Position numbers and translations under genes: made by a program
Part shown: positions 1 through 7,700 of the stretch, piece after piece
Layout: every line of letters starts with the position of its first letter
How positions within the stretch are numbered: the stretch's first letter is position 1
The notes under the pieces: generated by a model
Databases searched by the model: none
Told to the model about the DNA's origin: nothing
Seen by the model: the letters and a program-made list of their open reading frames with translations, nothing else
Assembly: GCA_002007315.1 (NCBI GenBank)
Contig: LNZQ01000039.1
Coordinates: 1-22,345 of the forward strand
DNA from: Epulopiscium sp. Nele67-Bin004
GTDB taxonomy: Bacteria; Bacillota_A; Clostridia; Lachnospirales; Cellulosilyticaceae
Direction of reading: 5' to 3'
DNA: 22,345 nt

Positions 1-1
1 T

Positions 2-163
2 TCACAGGCCATTGCTGTTGCGGTGTGTGAGGGGAGGTTTGGAGAGCTCCACCACTCCGGCCCGGCCTTTCCCGATGACTTTGGGGGCGCGGCGCAGCAG
101 CTTCTGGGCTTCTGTGAACGCTTCGGTCAGCTCTTTCTTCCACTGCACGAACTCTGGGTCGCT
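2..163 (-). CDS. grk3: GRK3 (ADRBK2) last coding exon
   Basis: Reading the minus strand, a pyrimidine-rich tract ending ctgcag (acceptor AG at 165-164) is followed by an open frame of 53 codons and a TGA at 4-2. The product begins [12 protein letters not shown], contains [11 protein letters not shown] and VELSKPPL, and ends HRNSNGL. This is the C-terminal helix of the PH domain plus the Gbeta-gamma-binding tail of the beta-adrenergic receptor kinases. The tryptophan in QWKKEL corresponds to GRK2 Trp643. The LLRRAPK and NSNGL features fit GRK3 better than GRK2. The kinase phosphorylates agonist-bound G-protein-coupled receptors at the plasma membrane. It joins in frame (phase 0) to the exon at 262-375. 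Confidence 0.93.
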   Translation of the reverse strand, partial: SDPEFVQWKKELTEAFTEAQKLLRRAPKVIGKGRAGVVELSKPPLTHRNSNGL

Positions 164-261
164 CTGCAGACGGAAAGGGATGAAGCTATCAGCTCTTTGT
201 CTTTATTTTATCAATGAGATTCAGAAAAAAAAATCACACAGACACAACGTAGTGGTCCTAC
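164..261 (-). other. GRK3 intron, 98 bases
   Basis: On the minus strand the intron starts with the donor GTAGGA directly after a GAG codon and ends with a pyrimidine-rich tract and ctgcag. Removing it joins ...LQCE to SDPEF... without a frame change, as in known GRK2/3 proteins. The short length is typical of fish. Confidence 0.88.
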
Positions 262-375
262 CTCACACTGCAGCACAAACTGCTTCCCTCCTTTGATGCG
301 CAGCAGGATACATTTCTTGTCTTTAATCTGTGTCTCTTCCACCGTCACAATCTGCTCCATTGTCAGCAGGTTTTG
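262..375 (-). CDS. grk3: GRK3 (ADRBK2) penultimate exon, PH domain
   Basis: Minus-strand exon of 114 bases, 38 codons. It starts after the acceptor in tttatccacag and ends at GAG before the donor GTAGG. The product runs [18 protein letters not shown], then [20 protein letters not shown], the beta-strand half of the PH domain that lets GRK2/GRK3 bind phosphoinositides and Gbeta-gamma. The IKDKKCIL stretch matches GRK3 as I recall it, where GRK2 has IKERKCLL. The upstream exon with the rest of the PH domain is not in the window, because the vertebrate DNA stops at about 2058. Confidence 0.93.
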
Positions 376-1434
376 CTGTGGATAAAATTGACCAATCAAA
401 AATGAGCAAAGGTGAAGTGCACCTTGCAGAGCACAGATAATGCTCCATCAAGGCTGAGTTGGTGGACTACTGCTCTAAGGCTGAGCCTAACAGTTGCTGC
501 AGAGATGTAGAGATGAGACACAAAATCAAATCTCAAATCTGAATTAAAGAAATCCTGGATTTTTAAAATGACACTTTTTTTTTTTTTTTAAAGCAAAAGC
601 TTTTCCCTCTAAACTTTAATTCTTCTCACTTGGTTATGTTTTATCATTTAGTTTACATTCAGCAGCTGTTTTCACTAACACTGAAATGAGAAACAGGGCT
701 TACATTAACTATTCTTAGTATTTCATATTTTCTTTACTGCATTTACAAAATGTTTTAATTACAGTGAATAGTATTTTTAATAGCTAAAATTATAGTTATT
801 TTTACTGTTAAAGAAAAGGATAAGTGTACGTACTGAATGTTAGGAAAAAAGTTTTGCAGTTTAGGTTTTTGTTTTCTTGTTCACCATAAAATGTGACCAG
901 GCTGGTTCTGTCATTAGAAGGATAATACATTGAATGAATCAGATCTAATTATATATAGAGGTCTTTTACAATTAAGGGTGGTTTAGGTAGACTAAAAGAA
1001 ACCAGGTCATGAGGAAGAGAATAAATTAACTCTGGAGACACATATCCAATATTCCTTCAGGTAAGACCCGCGACTAGCAGGTGTTAGCAGTGATGCTAAC
1101 TGACACTATAAAGTACTTCTGAGGAAAAGAGAAATTTTGTTGTTGTTGTTGTTTGTTTGCTTGTTTTTTCACTCAAAGCCCTGTTGTGGCTTTCGAGTGA
1201 AGCTTGAATGTCTCCACATGCTCAGGGGAGTGCCAGCACCATTGGCTTGATAGTTTCTTTTGCCTCTACACACATTACGAAGCAGTTGTCTCACTTGTAA
1301 TTTCCTGTCCAAACTAATCTTGTCCTATTCAACTCAGGAGCCTTACCTACAGCCCAGCTACCTATCTTCTGTGCCGTCAGCCCCAGCACCCACCGCTGCT
1401 CTGTTTGGATCGGCTGTCTTCACCAATTTCTCTC
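376..1434 (-). other. GRK3 upstream intron, no gene seen
   Basis: After the acceptor at 377-376 I find no further exon with GRK3 PH-domain sequence and no convincing open frame on either strand. The stretch holds AT-rich intronic DNA, a poly-T tract near 577-590 and a TTG/TTTG simple repeat near 1138-1166. Short open frames here lack codon bias and homology that I recognise. Confidence 0.75.
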
Positions 1435-2058
1435 AAAAGTTTATGTAAACTCCCACAGACTAACTTGCAAGAATATTTTTCATTGCGTCGTTTCAGTGCT
1501 AGACCTTGTGGCAGAAAGGAGAAGGAACACAGGGTAACTCTTGCCACCTGAACAGGAGAAGCAGGAGGAGGGGGAAGGGATAAATCAGGGCTCACCTGTG
1601 AGCTGGAGGCCAACAGAAAGACTCAGAGCACATGGAAAATCAGAGTGAGGAGTGAGAGATGATACTTGAGGAGACGATTAGAAACTAAAATCTCATTATT
1701 AAAGACTGTACTGAAGACAATGAAAAAAAGATAACTAAGTGAAAAGAAACCGAGTGACTAGTGTGGAAACTGAAGGATATAATCAGAGGAGACAACTGAT
1801 CGGCTGTATGGGACTGTGGATTTCCTGAAGTGGGTTGAGATCTGACGCTCTTTTGGACCTGCTTGCTGCGGCCGCCGTGTTCCTCATCTCCTGAATGCAA
1901 GTCTTCAAAAGCTAAGTTTCTGGTCTCCTATCCTATACTCTCCTGGCTTCCTCCATTTTCCTGCCTCCTAACAACAGACAAAGGTCTAGCACTGAAAAAT
2001 ATAAATATAAAAATATTCTTGCAAGGTAGACAGTTTGCGGAAGTTTACATAAACTTTT
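1435..2058. repeat. Inverted-repeat-bounded element in the host intron
   Basis: The left end (1435-1451) and the right end (2042-2058) are exact reverse complements, aaaagtttatgtaaact. The pairing continues with gaps: cttgcaagaatattttt at 1461-1479 pairs with the complement near 2006-2025, and tttcagtgctagacct near 1492-1508 pairs with the complement near 1981-1997. The arms are therefore about 75 bases, diverged, around a 470-base centre with no recognisable gene. This looks like a non-autonomous DNA transposon or MITE. No target-site duplication can be tested, because bacterial DNA begins at the right end. The family is unknown; any likeness to Tc1-type ends is too short to use. Confidence 0.6.
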
Positions 2059-2062
2059 CAAT
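2059..2062. other. Host-bacterium junction
   Basis: The vertebrate inverted repeat can be followed to 2058. From 2063 the minus strand reads the conserved TrmB stretch ...AKRRLTH, whose His codon is 2063-2065. The switch therefore lies within about four bases. Left of it the TrmB frame reads five unrelated residues and stops at 2047-2045. Confidence 0.85.
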
Positions 2063-2458
2063 GTGCGTTAAACGTCTTTTTGCATAACGATTTTTTGGCC
2101 AAGGGTCAGAAAAATTAAGATAAATTCTCTCAACTTCGCCATCTGCAAAAATATCCAAACATTGTCCTACATCGAAATATAAAAAATATAAATTGTTTGG
2201 CATATCTATTGTATCTGCTTTTTTGCAAGCTTTATATACCACTGTTTCTGCTCTCTCCACAGCAATATAATTTATCTCTGGATTTTTTGTGGCAAGCTGT
2301 GTAATAAATCCGCCTTTACCACACCCAAATTCAACATGTATCGGATTATTATTTTGGAATAATTCTGTCCACTTACCTTTGTATTCTTCTGGATTTTTTA
2401 TTACTTTGTCATTTTGTTCTAAATAATCTGGTGCTTTTGGATCTCTTCTAAGACGCAT
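2063..2458 (-). CDS. trmB: tRNA (guanine-N7)-methyltransferase TrmB, 3' truncated at junction
   Basis: TrmB makes 7-methylguanosine at position 46 of tRNA using S-adenosylmethionine. The visible N-terminal 132 residues begin MRLRRDPKAPDYL, carry the SAM-binding motif VEFGCGKGGFI (near residues 42-52), the YIAVERAE strand, and the diagnostic NFSDPWPK followed by RYAKRRLTH. The family is usually about 210-230 residues, so some 80-90 C-terminal residues, including part of the substrate site, are missing because the contig switches to vertebrate DNA. The ATG at 2458 is preceded by GAAAGGAAG, a good ribosome binding site. The gene follows the HD-GYP gene by 41 bases without a visible terminator, so the two are probably cotranscribed. 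Confidence 0.93.
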
Positions 2459-2499
2459 TGTGTCTTCCTTTCAGATGTGTTAATTATAGTTTTTTCTTT

Positions 2500-3537
2500 C
2501 TAGTCAATATAATAGATAACCCTATATATTTCTAAATTATCTACCTCACTAAGATTTAAGTTAACCCCTCTACCGTATGTCATGCTTTTAATTATTTTTA
2601 CTTGTGGCTTAAACGGATTTTCGGCATGGGCTGATGTCACCGTTGCAATATCACCATTTGTTAGCAGTACCAACATATCTGGGTCAAATATAGTAACATG
2701 TTTTTTAAACTCAGCAAAATAATTAGGATCATAATAAGATAAACCTTTAGTAATATCTGCTTGCAAAGCTTTTCCACCTTGATTTAAGTTTGTAGTTTTA
2801 AGCTTATAAAACATCTCTATAATAGCAATTATTCTTGCTCCTGCACATATTTCGTCCCCTTTTAAGTTTCGTGGATACCCCTTTCCATCATAAAGCTCAT
2901 GATGTTGCAGTACAATTTGTAACACTGACTCTGGAAAGTTATATTTTGTTTTCAAATATTGATATCCTTTAACAGGATGCAATTTGCTAGAGTGCGAAAC
3001 TGTTCCTTTAAATGCAGGTGACATCACGGCTATATCTTTTAATATTGCACCTAAACATATAACCGTTGCTTCTGCCTTATTAAATCCCAGTTTTAGAGCA
3101 AACAATCCACTCATAATCGCAATGTACACCATTTGTTCCCCAAAATCTTCTATAGAAATTTTTTGTGGCTCATACGCAATTTTCAAATTATCTTTTTGCG
3201 CATCTAGCTCTTGTATTATTTGATGTATTGTTTTTAACCCAAGTGCAACTGACTCATTTGTATTTATCCCCATAGCCGAGTTAAATATAGCTTTTTTTAT
3301 TTTGAGTATCTTATCAATCATGTTTGCCGATTCATTAGTATATCGTCCATAATTATTCTCTAATGTACAATATTTATCTGTTATGTAAACAGATGCTATA
3401 TTCGTTGTACGTAAACGTTGCAAATTAATATTACTCAATTTATGCGTTTTTGGCAATAGCTTTCTAAAATTTTCATCTAATATGTCTATTGCTAATTCCG
3501 ACCCCACTCGTACTTCGTTTATTGGTATTAATCTCAT
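2500..3537 (-). CDS. HD-GYP-type protein with degenerate HD motif (copy 1)
   Basis: 345 residues. The C-terminal two-thirds resembles HD-GYP cyclic-di-GMP phosphodiesterases: LHPVKGYQYLK (near 186-196), QHHELYDGKGYP (211-222) and GARIIAIIEMFYKL (233-246). The canonical HD pair is altered: where active members have LLHDIGK this one has ILKDIAV (near 165-171), so the metal-binding His is Lys. The first ligand His of the family (usually HS.RV) is also absent, as that region reads DFGEQMVYIA. The GYP loop histidines remain. The N-terminal 60 residues (MRLIPINEVRVGSELAIDIL...) match the small domain commonly preceding clostridial HD-GYP modules. There is no membrane segment. Loss of two ligands suggests a c-di-GMP-binding or structural role, not catalysis (inference). 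The ATG is preceded by GGGAGG. Confidence 0.85.
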   Translation of the reverse strand: MRLIPINEVRVGSELAIDILDENFRKLLPKTHKLSNINLQRLRTTNIASVYITDKYCTLENNYGRYTNESANMIDKILKIKKAIFNSAMGINTNESVALGLKTIHQIIQELDAQKDNLKIAYEPQKISIEDFGEQMVYIAIMSGLFALKLGFNKAEATVICLGAILKDIAVMSPAFKGTVSHSSKLHPVKGYQYLKTKYNFPESVLQIVLQHHELYDGKGYPRNLKGDEICAGARIIAIIEMFYKLKTTNLNQGGKALQADITKGLSYYDPNYFAEFKKHVTIFDPDMLVLLTNGDIATVTSAHAENPFKPQVKIIKSMTYGRGVNLNLSEVDNLEIYRVIYYID

Positions 3538-3574
3538 ATGTATTACCTCCCATTTTTTACCAATTATATATTTA

Positions 3575-3602
3575 ATTATATCATAGCATAATTTTATTTC
3601 AA
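3575..3602 (-). promoter_or_regulatory. Sigma-A-like promoter for HD-GYP copy 1 and trmB
   Basis: On the minus strand TTGAAA (3602-3597) is followed after 16 bases by TATAAT (3580-3575). It sits between the two HD-GYP genes, about 40 bases before the start codon at 3537. An overlapping TATGAT gives a less well spaced alternative. Confidence 0.6.
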
Positions 3603-3621
3603 CTATTTTTGTTAAATTATG

Positions 3622-4653
3622 TTAATCAATATAATAAATTACTTTAAATATCTCTAAAGTTTTGCTTTCATGTAGATTAATTATTGTGCCTTTTGGATAG
3701 GTTATGCTTTTTATTATCTTAACTTGTGGTCTAAAAGGATTGTCACTTGGTGTATATGTAACAGTTGCAACATCTCCGTTGGTCAAAATAACTAAAGAAT
3801 CTGTCCCAAATATAGTAACATGTCTTAAAAACTGTTCTATATAGTCTGGATCAAGATACCCCAAATTTCTAGTTACATCTTGTTGCAAAGTTTTTCCACT
3901 TGTGTTTACACTATTAGTTTTCAATTTATAAAATGTTTCTATTATTGCAACAATTCTTGCTCCATCGCATATTTCTTTACCTTTTAATCCATATGGATAC
4001 CCCTTACCGTCATAAAGTTCATGGTGTTGAAGTATTATTTGTAACACTGCTTCTGGAAAATTGTAGTTTTGTTTCATATGCTCATATCCCTTTATAGGGT
4101 GTAATTTGCTATAGGGACTCACAGTTCCTTTAAATCTTGGAGATATTACCGCAATATCTCTAAGCACTGTACCTAAACATATTACTGCTGCTTGTTGTTT
4201 TGTAAATCCCATTTTTAGTGCAAACAAACTGCTCATCATAGCAATATAAACTATTTCCTCCCCAAAATCATCAACTGCTATTTTTTTAGGCTCATATGCA
4301 ATTTTTAAACTGTATTTTTGTTTATCCATATCATTGACTATCTCATTAATTGTTTTTAGCCCCATCGCAATTGACTCACTTGTATTTACACCATTTGCTG
4401 TGTTGTATATTGCTTGTTTGATTTTTGTTGCTTTTGGTAGCACATTTTGTGCTTGTGAAGTGTATGTTTCTTCTGTACTTGAACAATATTCATCAGTAAT
4501 ATATACTGTTGCAATATTTGTTGTTTTTAACCTAGCCACATTCACTTCTGTTAGTATATGTCCTTTTGGTAATAATTTTGTAAATCGCTCGTCTAAAATA
4601 TCCACTGCCAGTTTAGACCCCACACGTAATTTTTCTATCGGTATCAATCTCAT
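3622..4653 (-). CDS. HD-GYP-type protein with degenerate HD motif (copy 2)
   Basis: 343 residues from the ATG at 4653, which has GGGGTG seven bases upstream; the in-frame GTG at 4662 lies too close to that site to be the start. It is a clear paralogue of the downstream neighbour, colinear over the full length, with LHPIKGYEHMK, QHHELYDGKGYPYGLKG and GARIVAIIETFYKL. Its HD site reads VLRDIAV (near residues 163-169), so the ligand His is Arg here and Lys in the other copy. The N-terminal segment MRLIPIEKLRVGSKL is also shared. It is a cytosolic protein, probably a c-di-GMP sensor or pseudo-enzyme. Both end in an identical IYYID, which suggests a tandem duplication with conserved ends. The upstream repeat-protein gene is separated from it by a terminator. 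Confidence 0.85.
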   Translation of the reverse strand: MRLIPIEKLRVGSKLAVDILDERFTKLLPKGHILTEVNVARLKTTNIATVYITDEYCSSTEETYTSQAQNVLPKATKIKQAIYNTANGVNTSESIAMGLKTINEIVNDMDKQKYSLKIAYEPKKIAVDDFGEEIVYIAMMSSLFALKMGFTKQQAAVICLGTVLRDIAVISPRFKGTVSPYSKLHPIKGYEHMKQNYNFPEAVLQIILQHHELYDGKGYPYGLKGKEICDGARIVAIIETFYKLKTNSVNTSGKTLQQDVTRNLGYLDPDYIEQFLRHVTIFGTDSLVILTNGDVATVTYTPSDNPFRPQVKIIKSITYPKGTIINLHESKTLEIFKVIYYID

Positions 4654-4698
4654 ACATATCACCCCATTTTTTATACAACTTATAAAACTTTATAAAAA

Positions 4699-4724
4699 TA
4701 CTGCCCTTAAAATTAAGAGCAGTA
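4699..4724 (-). terminator. Intrinsic terminator after the repeat-protein gene
   Basis: Ten-base arms TACTGCCCTT and AAGAGCAGTA (one mismatch) enclose AAAATT. Read on the minus strand, the hairpin is followed by a T-rich stretch (tatttttat). On the plus strand it is followed by seven T, so it may work in both directions. It separates the 4747-8499 gene from the HD-GYP pair. Confidence 0.75.
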
Positions 4725-4746
4725 CTTTTTTTACTTATATCAATTT

Positions 4747-7700
4747 TTATAGAGGTGCAACCCAGTAACCACTTTCGCCCGTGCGGCTTTTTCTACCAGC
4801 ACGTGGTACAAACTCTATTACTTTATCTATGTTGATGTTGTTTCTTTGCAATCGGCTTACATTGTCTGGAATACCAACAAAGTATCTATTTGAGCCTTTT
4901 TCTTTACCCAATATTAGATGACCATATTTGTGATATGATTGACTAATTCTTGATTGAGTTGCCCAGTCATAACTTACTTGTGGTATAGAGATAAGTTCTG
5001 ACAACGAAACTTTAACCCAAGAAATTTCAAATGTTCCTTTTCCAAACGGTTCAATTCTCAAATTGTTATCAAAAATATCTTTAAGTCTAGTCAGTTCGCC
5101 AACTTGTTCATCCGCACTGCTAAAAACCGGTAAATCTGATTTTTCTTGTTGCTCTTTTTCTTTCGTTGCATTTGCAAGTGTTGAAACAAAAGCTTGCTTT
5201 AATGCTTTAATTTTTTTTTCTAATTCGTCTTCAACGCCTGCTTCAACTTCTGTTTCAATATCAGGAGTTGCATTTTCCTCAGTTGTTGTAACTTCGTCGC
5301 CTATAACTTCTTCTTCAATTTGTGGTTTATCATTTTTATCTTTAAGTTTTTGAGTTAGATTTTTTAGGTATTGCTCAATTTTTTCTTTTTGAGATTCTCC
5401 TGATGCTTTAACCAAGCCACCAATAACTTCTTCCAAGCTTTTTAATCCAGATTTTGCCGTTGTTTCAACTGTTTCTTCAACAGTTTCAGCAATTTCTTCA
5501 ACTACTTCTTTTTCTGGCTTTTCTGCTGGTTTTGATGGTTTTTTAACTTTTTCTGTTTTTGCTGGTTTTTCTGATACTTCATCAGTTCTATCAGCAGTTT
5601 CTATATCTGGTTCAGTTATAATAACATCAATACTATTTGCATTTGAAGTAACATATTGAATAAATGTTGTTAGTTGCTCAAGTGCTGATAGTGCAGGCAA
5701 AGTTGTTGGCTCATCATAGTTTAGGGCGTCTTCTGTTCCGTTTAGGCCAAACGATGGCAACGTTACAGGAGTTCCAGTTTGTGGGAAAGGTCTTGGAATT
5801 GGTTCACCTTCTGGCACAAATTCTCCTTCTTCTTCTAATTCTTCAACAATTTCTTTTTCAAGTTCTTCAATAAATTCTTCAAACTCATCATCTAAATAAT
5901 CTTCTTCTAAATAATCATCTTCTACGTAAGTATCTTCTTGTTGATTTCCACCAAAAATGTTGTTTTGGAAAATATTATCAAGAAACTGTGCAATAGAAGT
6001 TCCCTCTAATGCCTTTGTAATTTCTGATAAAAGCGTTCCTATTATATCACCTGTTTCTGGTTGTGGCTCTTCTTGTGGGAAAGGTCTTGGCACTGGCTCA
6101 CCTTCTGGCACAAACGGCGCTTCTTCTTCCTCAACTTCTGGAACTACTTCTTCTTCAACCTCTGGTTCTTCTTGTGGGAAAGGTCTTGGCACTGGTTCAC
6201 CTTCTGGTACAAACGGTGCTTCTTCTTCCTCAACTTCTGGAACTACTACTTCTTCAACCTCTGGTGATACTTCTGGGATAATATTACCTAATTTATCTTG
6301 CAATAATTTATCTATCGCATCAAAAATATTATCGCCACCAAAAAGTTTATTTATTTCTTCCAAAACTTGTTGAACTACTCCACTTACTGGATTTTCTGGT
6401 TCAACCTCTGGCGTTGGGAATGTTTCTGGCTCAAGTGCTACGCCATCATCTTCCACTTCTGGCTCAATTACTTCTGCATCAAGTTCTGGTGTTGGGAATG
6501 TTTCTGGCTCAAGTGCTACGCTATCATCTTCAACCTCTGGAATTACTTCTTCCTCAACTTCTGGTTTTGGTTTTGGCGTAATTAAGTCTTTTAGTGCACC
6601 TAATATATCATCAGTTCCCAAAAGATTACCCAATTTATCTATAACTTTATCAACTATTGATGGGGTTGCGTCAAGCTCTGGTGTTGGGAATGTTTCTGGC
6701 TCAAGTGCCACGCCATCATCTTCTGGAACTACTTCCACTTCTGGCGTTGGGAATGTTTCTGGCTCAAGTACCGCCTCATCATCTTCCACTTCTGGAACTA
6801 CTTCAACTTCTGGTTCAACCTCTGGTGTTGGGAATGTTTCTGGTTCAAGTGCTACACCTTCATCTTCCACTTCTGGAGGAGCTTCAATTTCAGGTGTAGT
6901 TGGTATATAGTTTCCTAAAACTTCAGTAATCGCTTCGTCAACAGCTTCTTTAACAACATCTCTAATTATACTTTGAATTAAAATTGTTGCTACATATTCT
7001 GTTTGAGATTCACCATCAATACGGAAATTGTTAGGCTGTACACCCGTTGCTACTAATGCTTGCATTCTTGTACCCACATCCTCACCTTTTTTCTTGTCTT
7101 GTAATTTATCTTTAAACAAGTCTTCAAAAGCTTCTATTACATCATCAATACCTGTCAAATCAGCCAATTCTTCTAACAGTTTCATTATTAGATTTTTGTT
7201 GTTTGGCTCTTTGTCACGCATAATAAGAGTTACAAGTAAATGCTTTAAATTCGTAGCATGAACAGGTATATCTGTAGAGATATCCTCGTCTTTTACTTCC
7301 TTAGTTTCTGGTTCACCTAAAATTTTGCCTTTTAAGATTTTTTCAATTGCTTCAAAAACCTCATCTTCACCAAGAACTTTATCAATTTCTGATAATATCT
7401 CATCAACAAGTATCTTTGGATCAACTGTTTCGTTTACTGCTTCTAGTTGAGCCGCTTGTGCTGTTTGTGCAATTGGTGCAACGCCTTGATAATAAGGTGG
7501 TCTACCTTGGTGGTATGGATATGGTGGTCTACCTGGTTGTACGTTAAGCTCTGGCGTAGGTAGATAAATGTCAACGTCAAGTTCTGGCGTTGGTAAGTAT
7601 GGTTCTGGCGTTACTTCTGGTGTTGGTAAATATGGCTCTGGTGCCACTTCTGGTGTTGGTAAATATGGCTCTGGTGCCACTTCTGGTGTTGGTAATTGTG

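Larger units (their letters stand above)
1..2058 (-). other. Vertebrate (teleost-like) host DNA segment
   Basis: This stretch differs from everything to its right. It has no bacterial-style gene, contains intron-exon structure with GT-AG borders, has GC-rich exons in AT-rich introns, simple repeats (a TTG run near 1138-1155 and a T run near 577-590) and a diverged inverted-repeat element. The two exons at its left end belong to GRK3. The very short 98-base intron suits a compact fish genome better than a mammal. Assignment to a vertebrate is firm from the protein; teleost is inference. Confidence 0.9.

Noticed and set aside
1..2062. Horizontal transfer of host DNA into the bacterium
   Set aside because: The exons and introns are intact and unspliced, there is no integration signature, and the join destroys trmB; a chimera is simpler.
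1260..2087. Several 60-80 codon open frames in the left segment
   Set aside because: They lie in vertebrate intronic DNA, lack bacterial start signals and resemble no protein; one crosses the junction.
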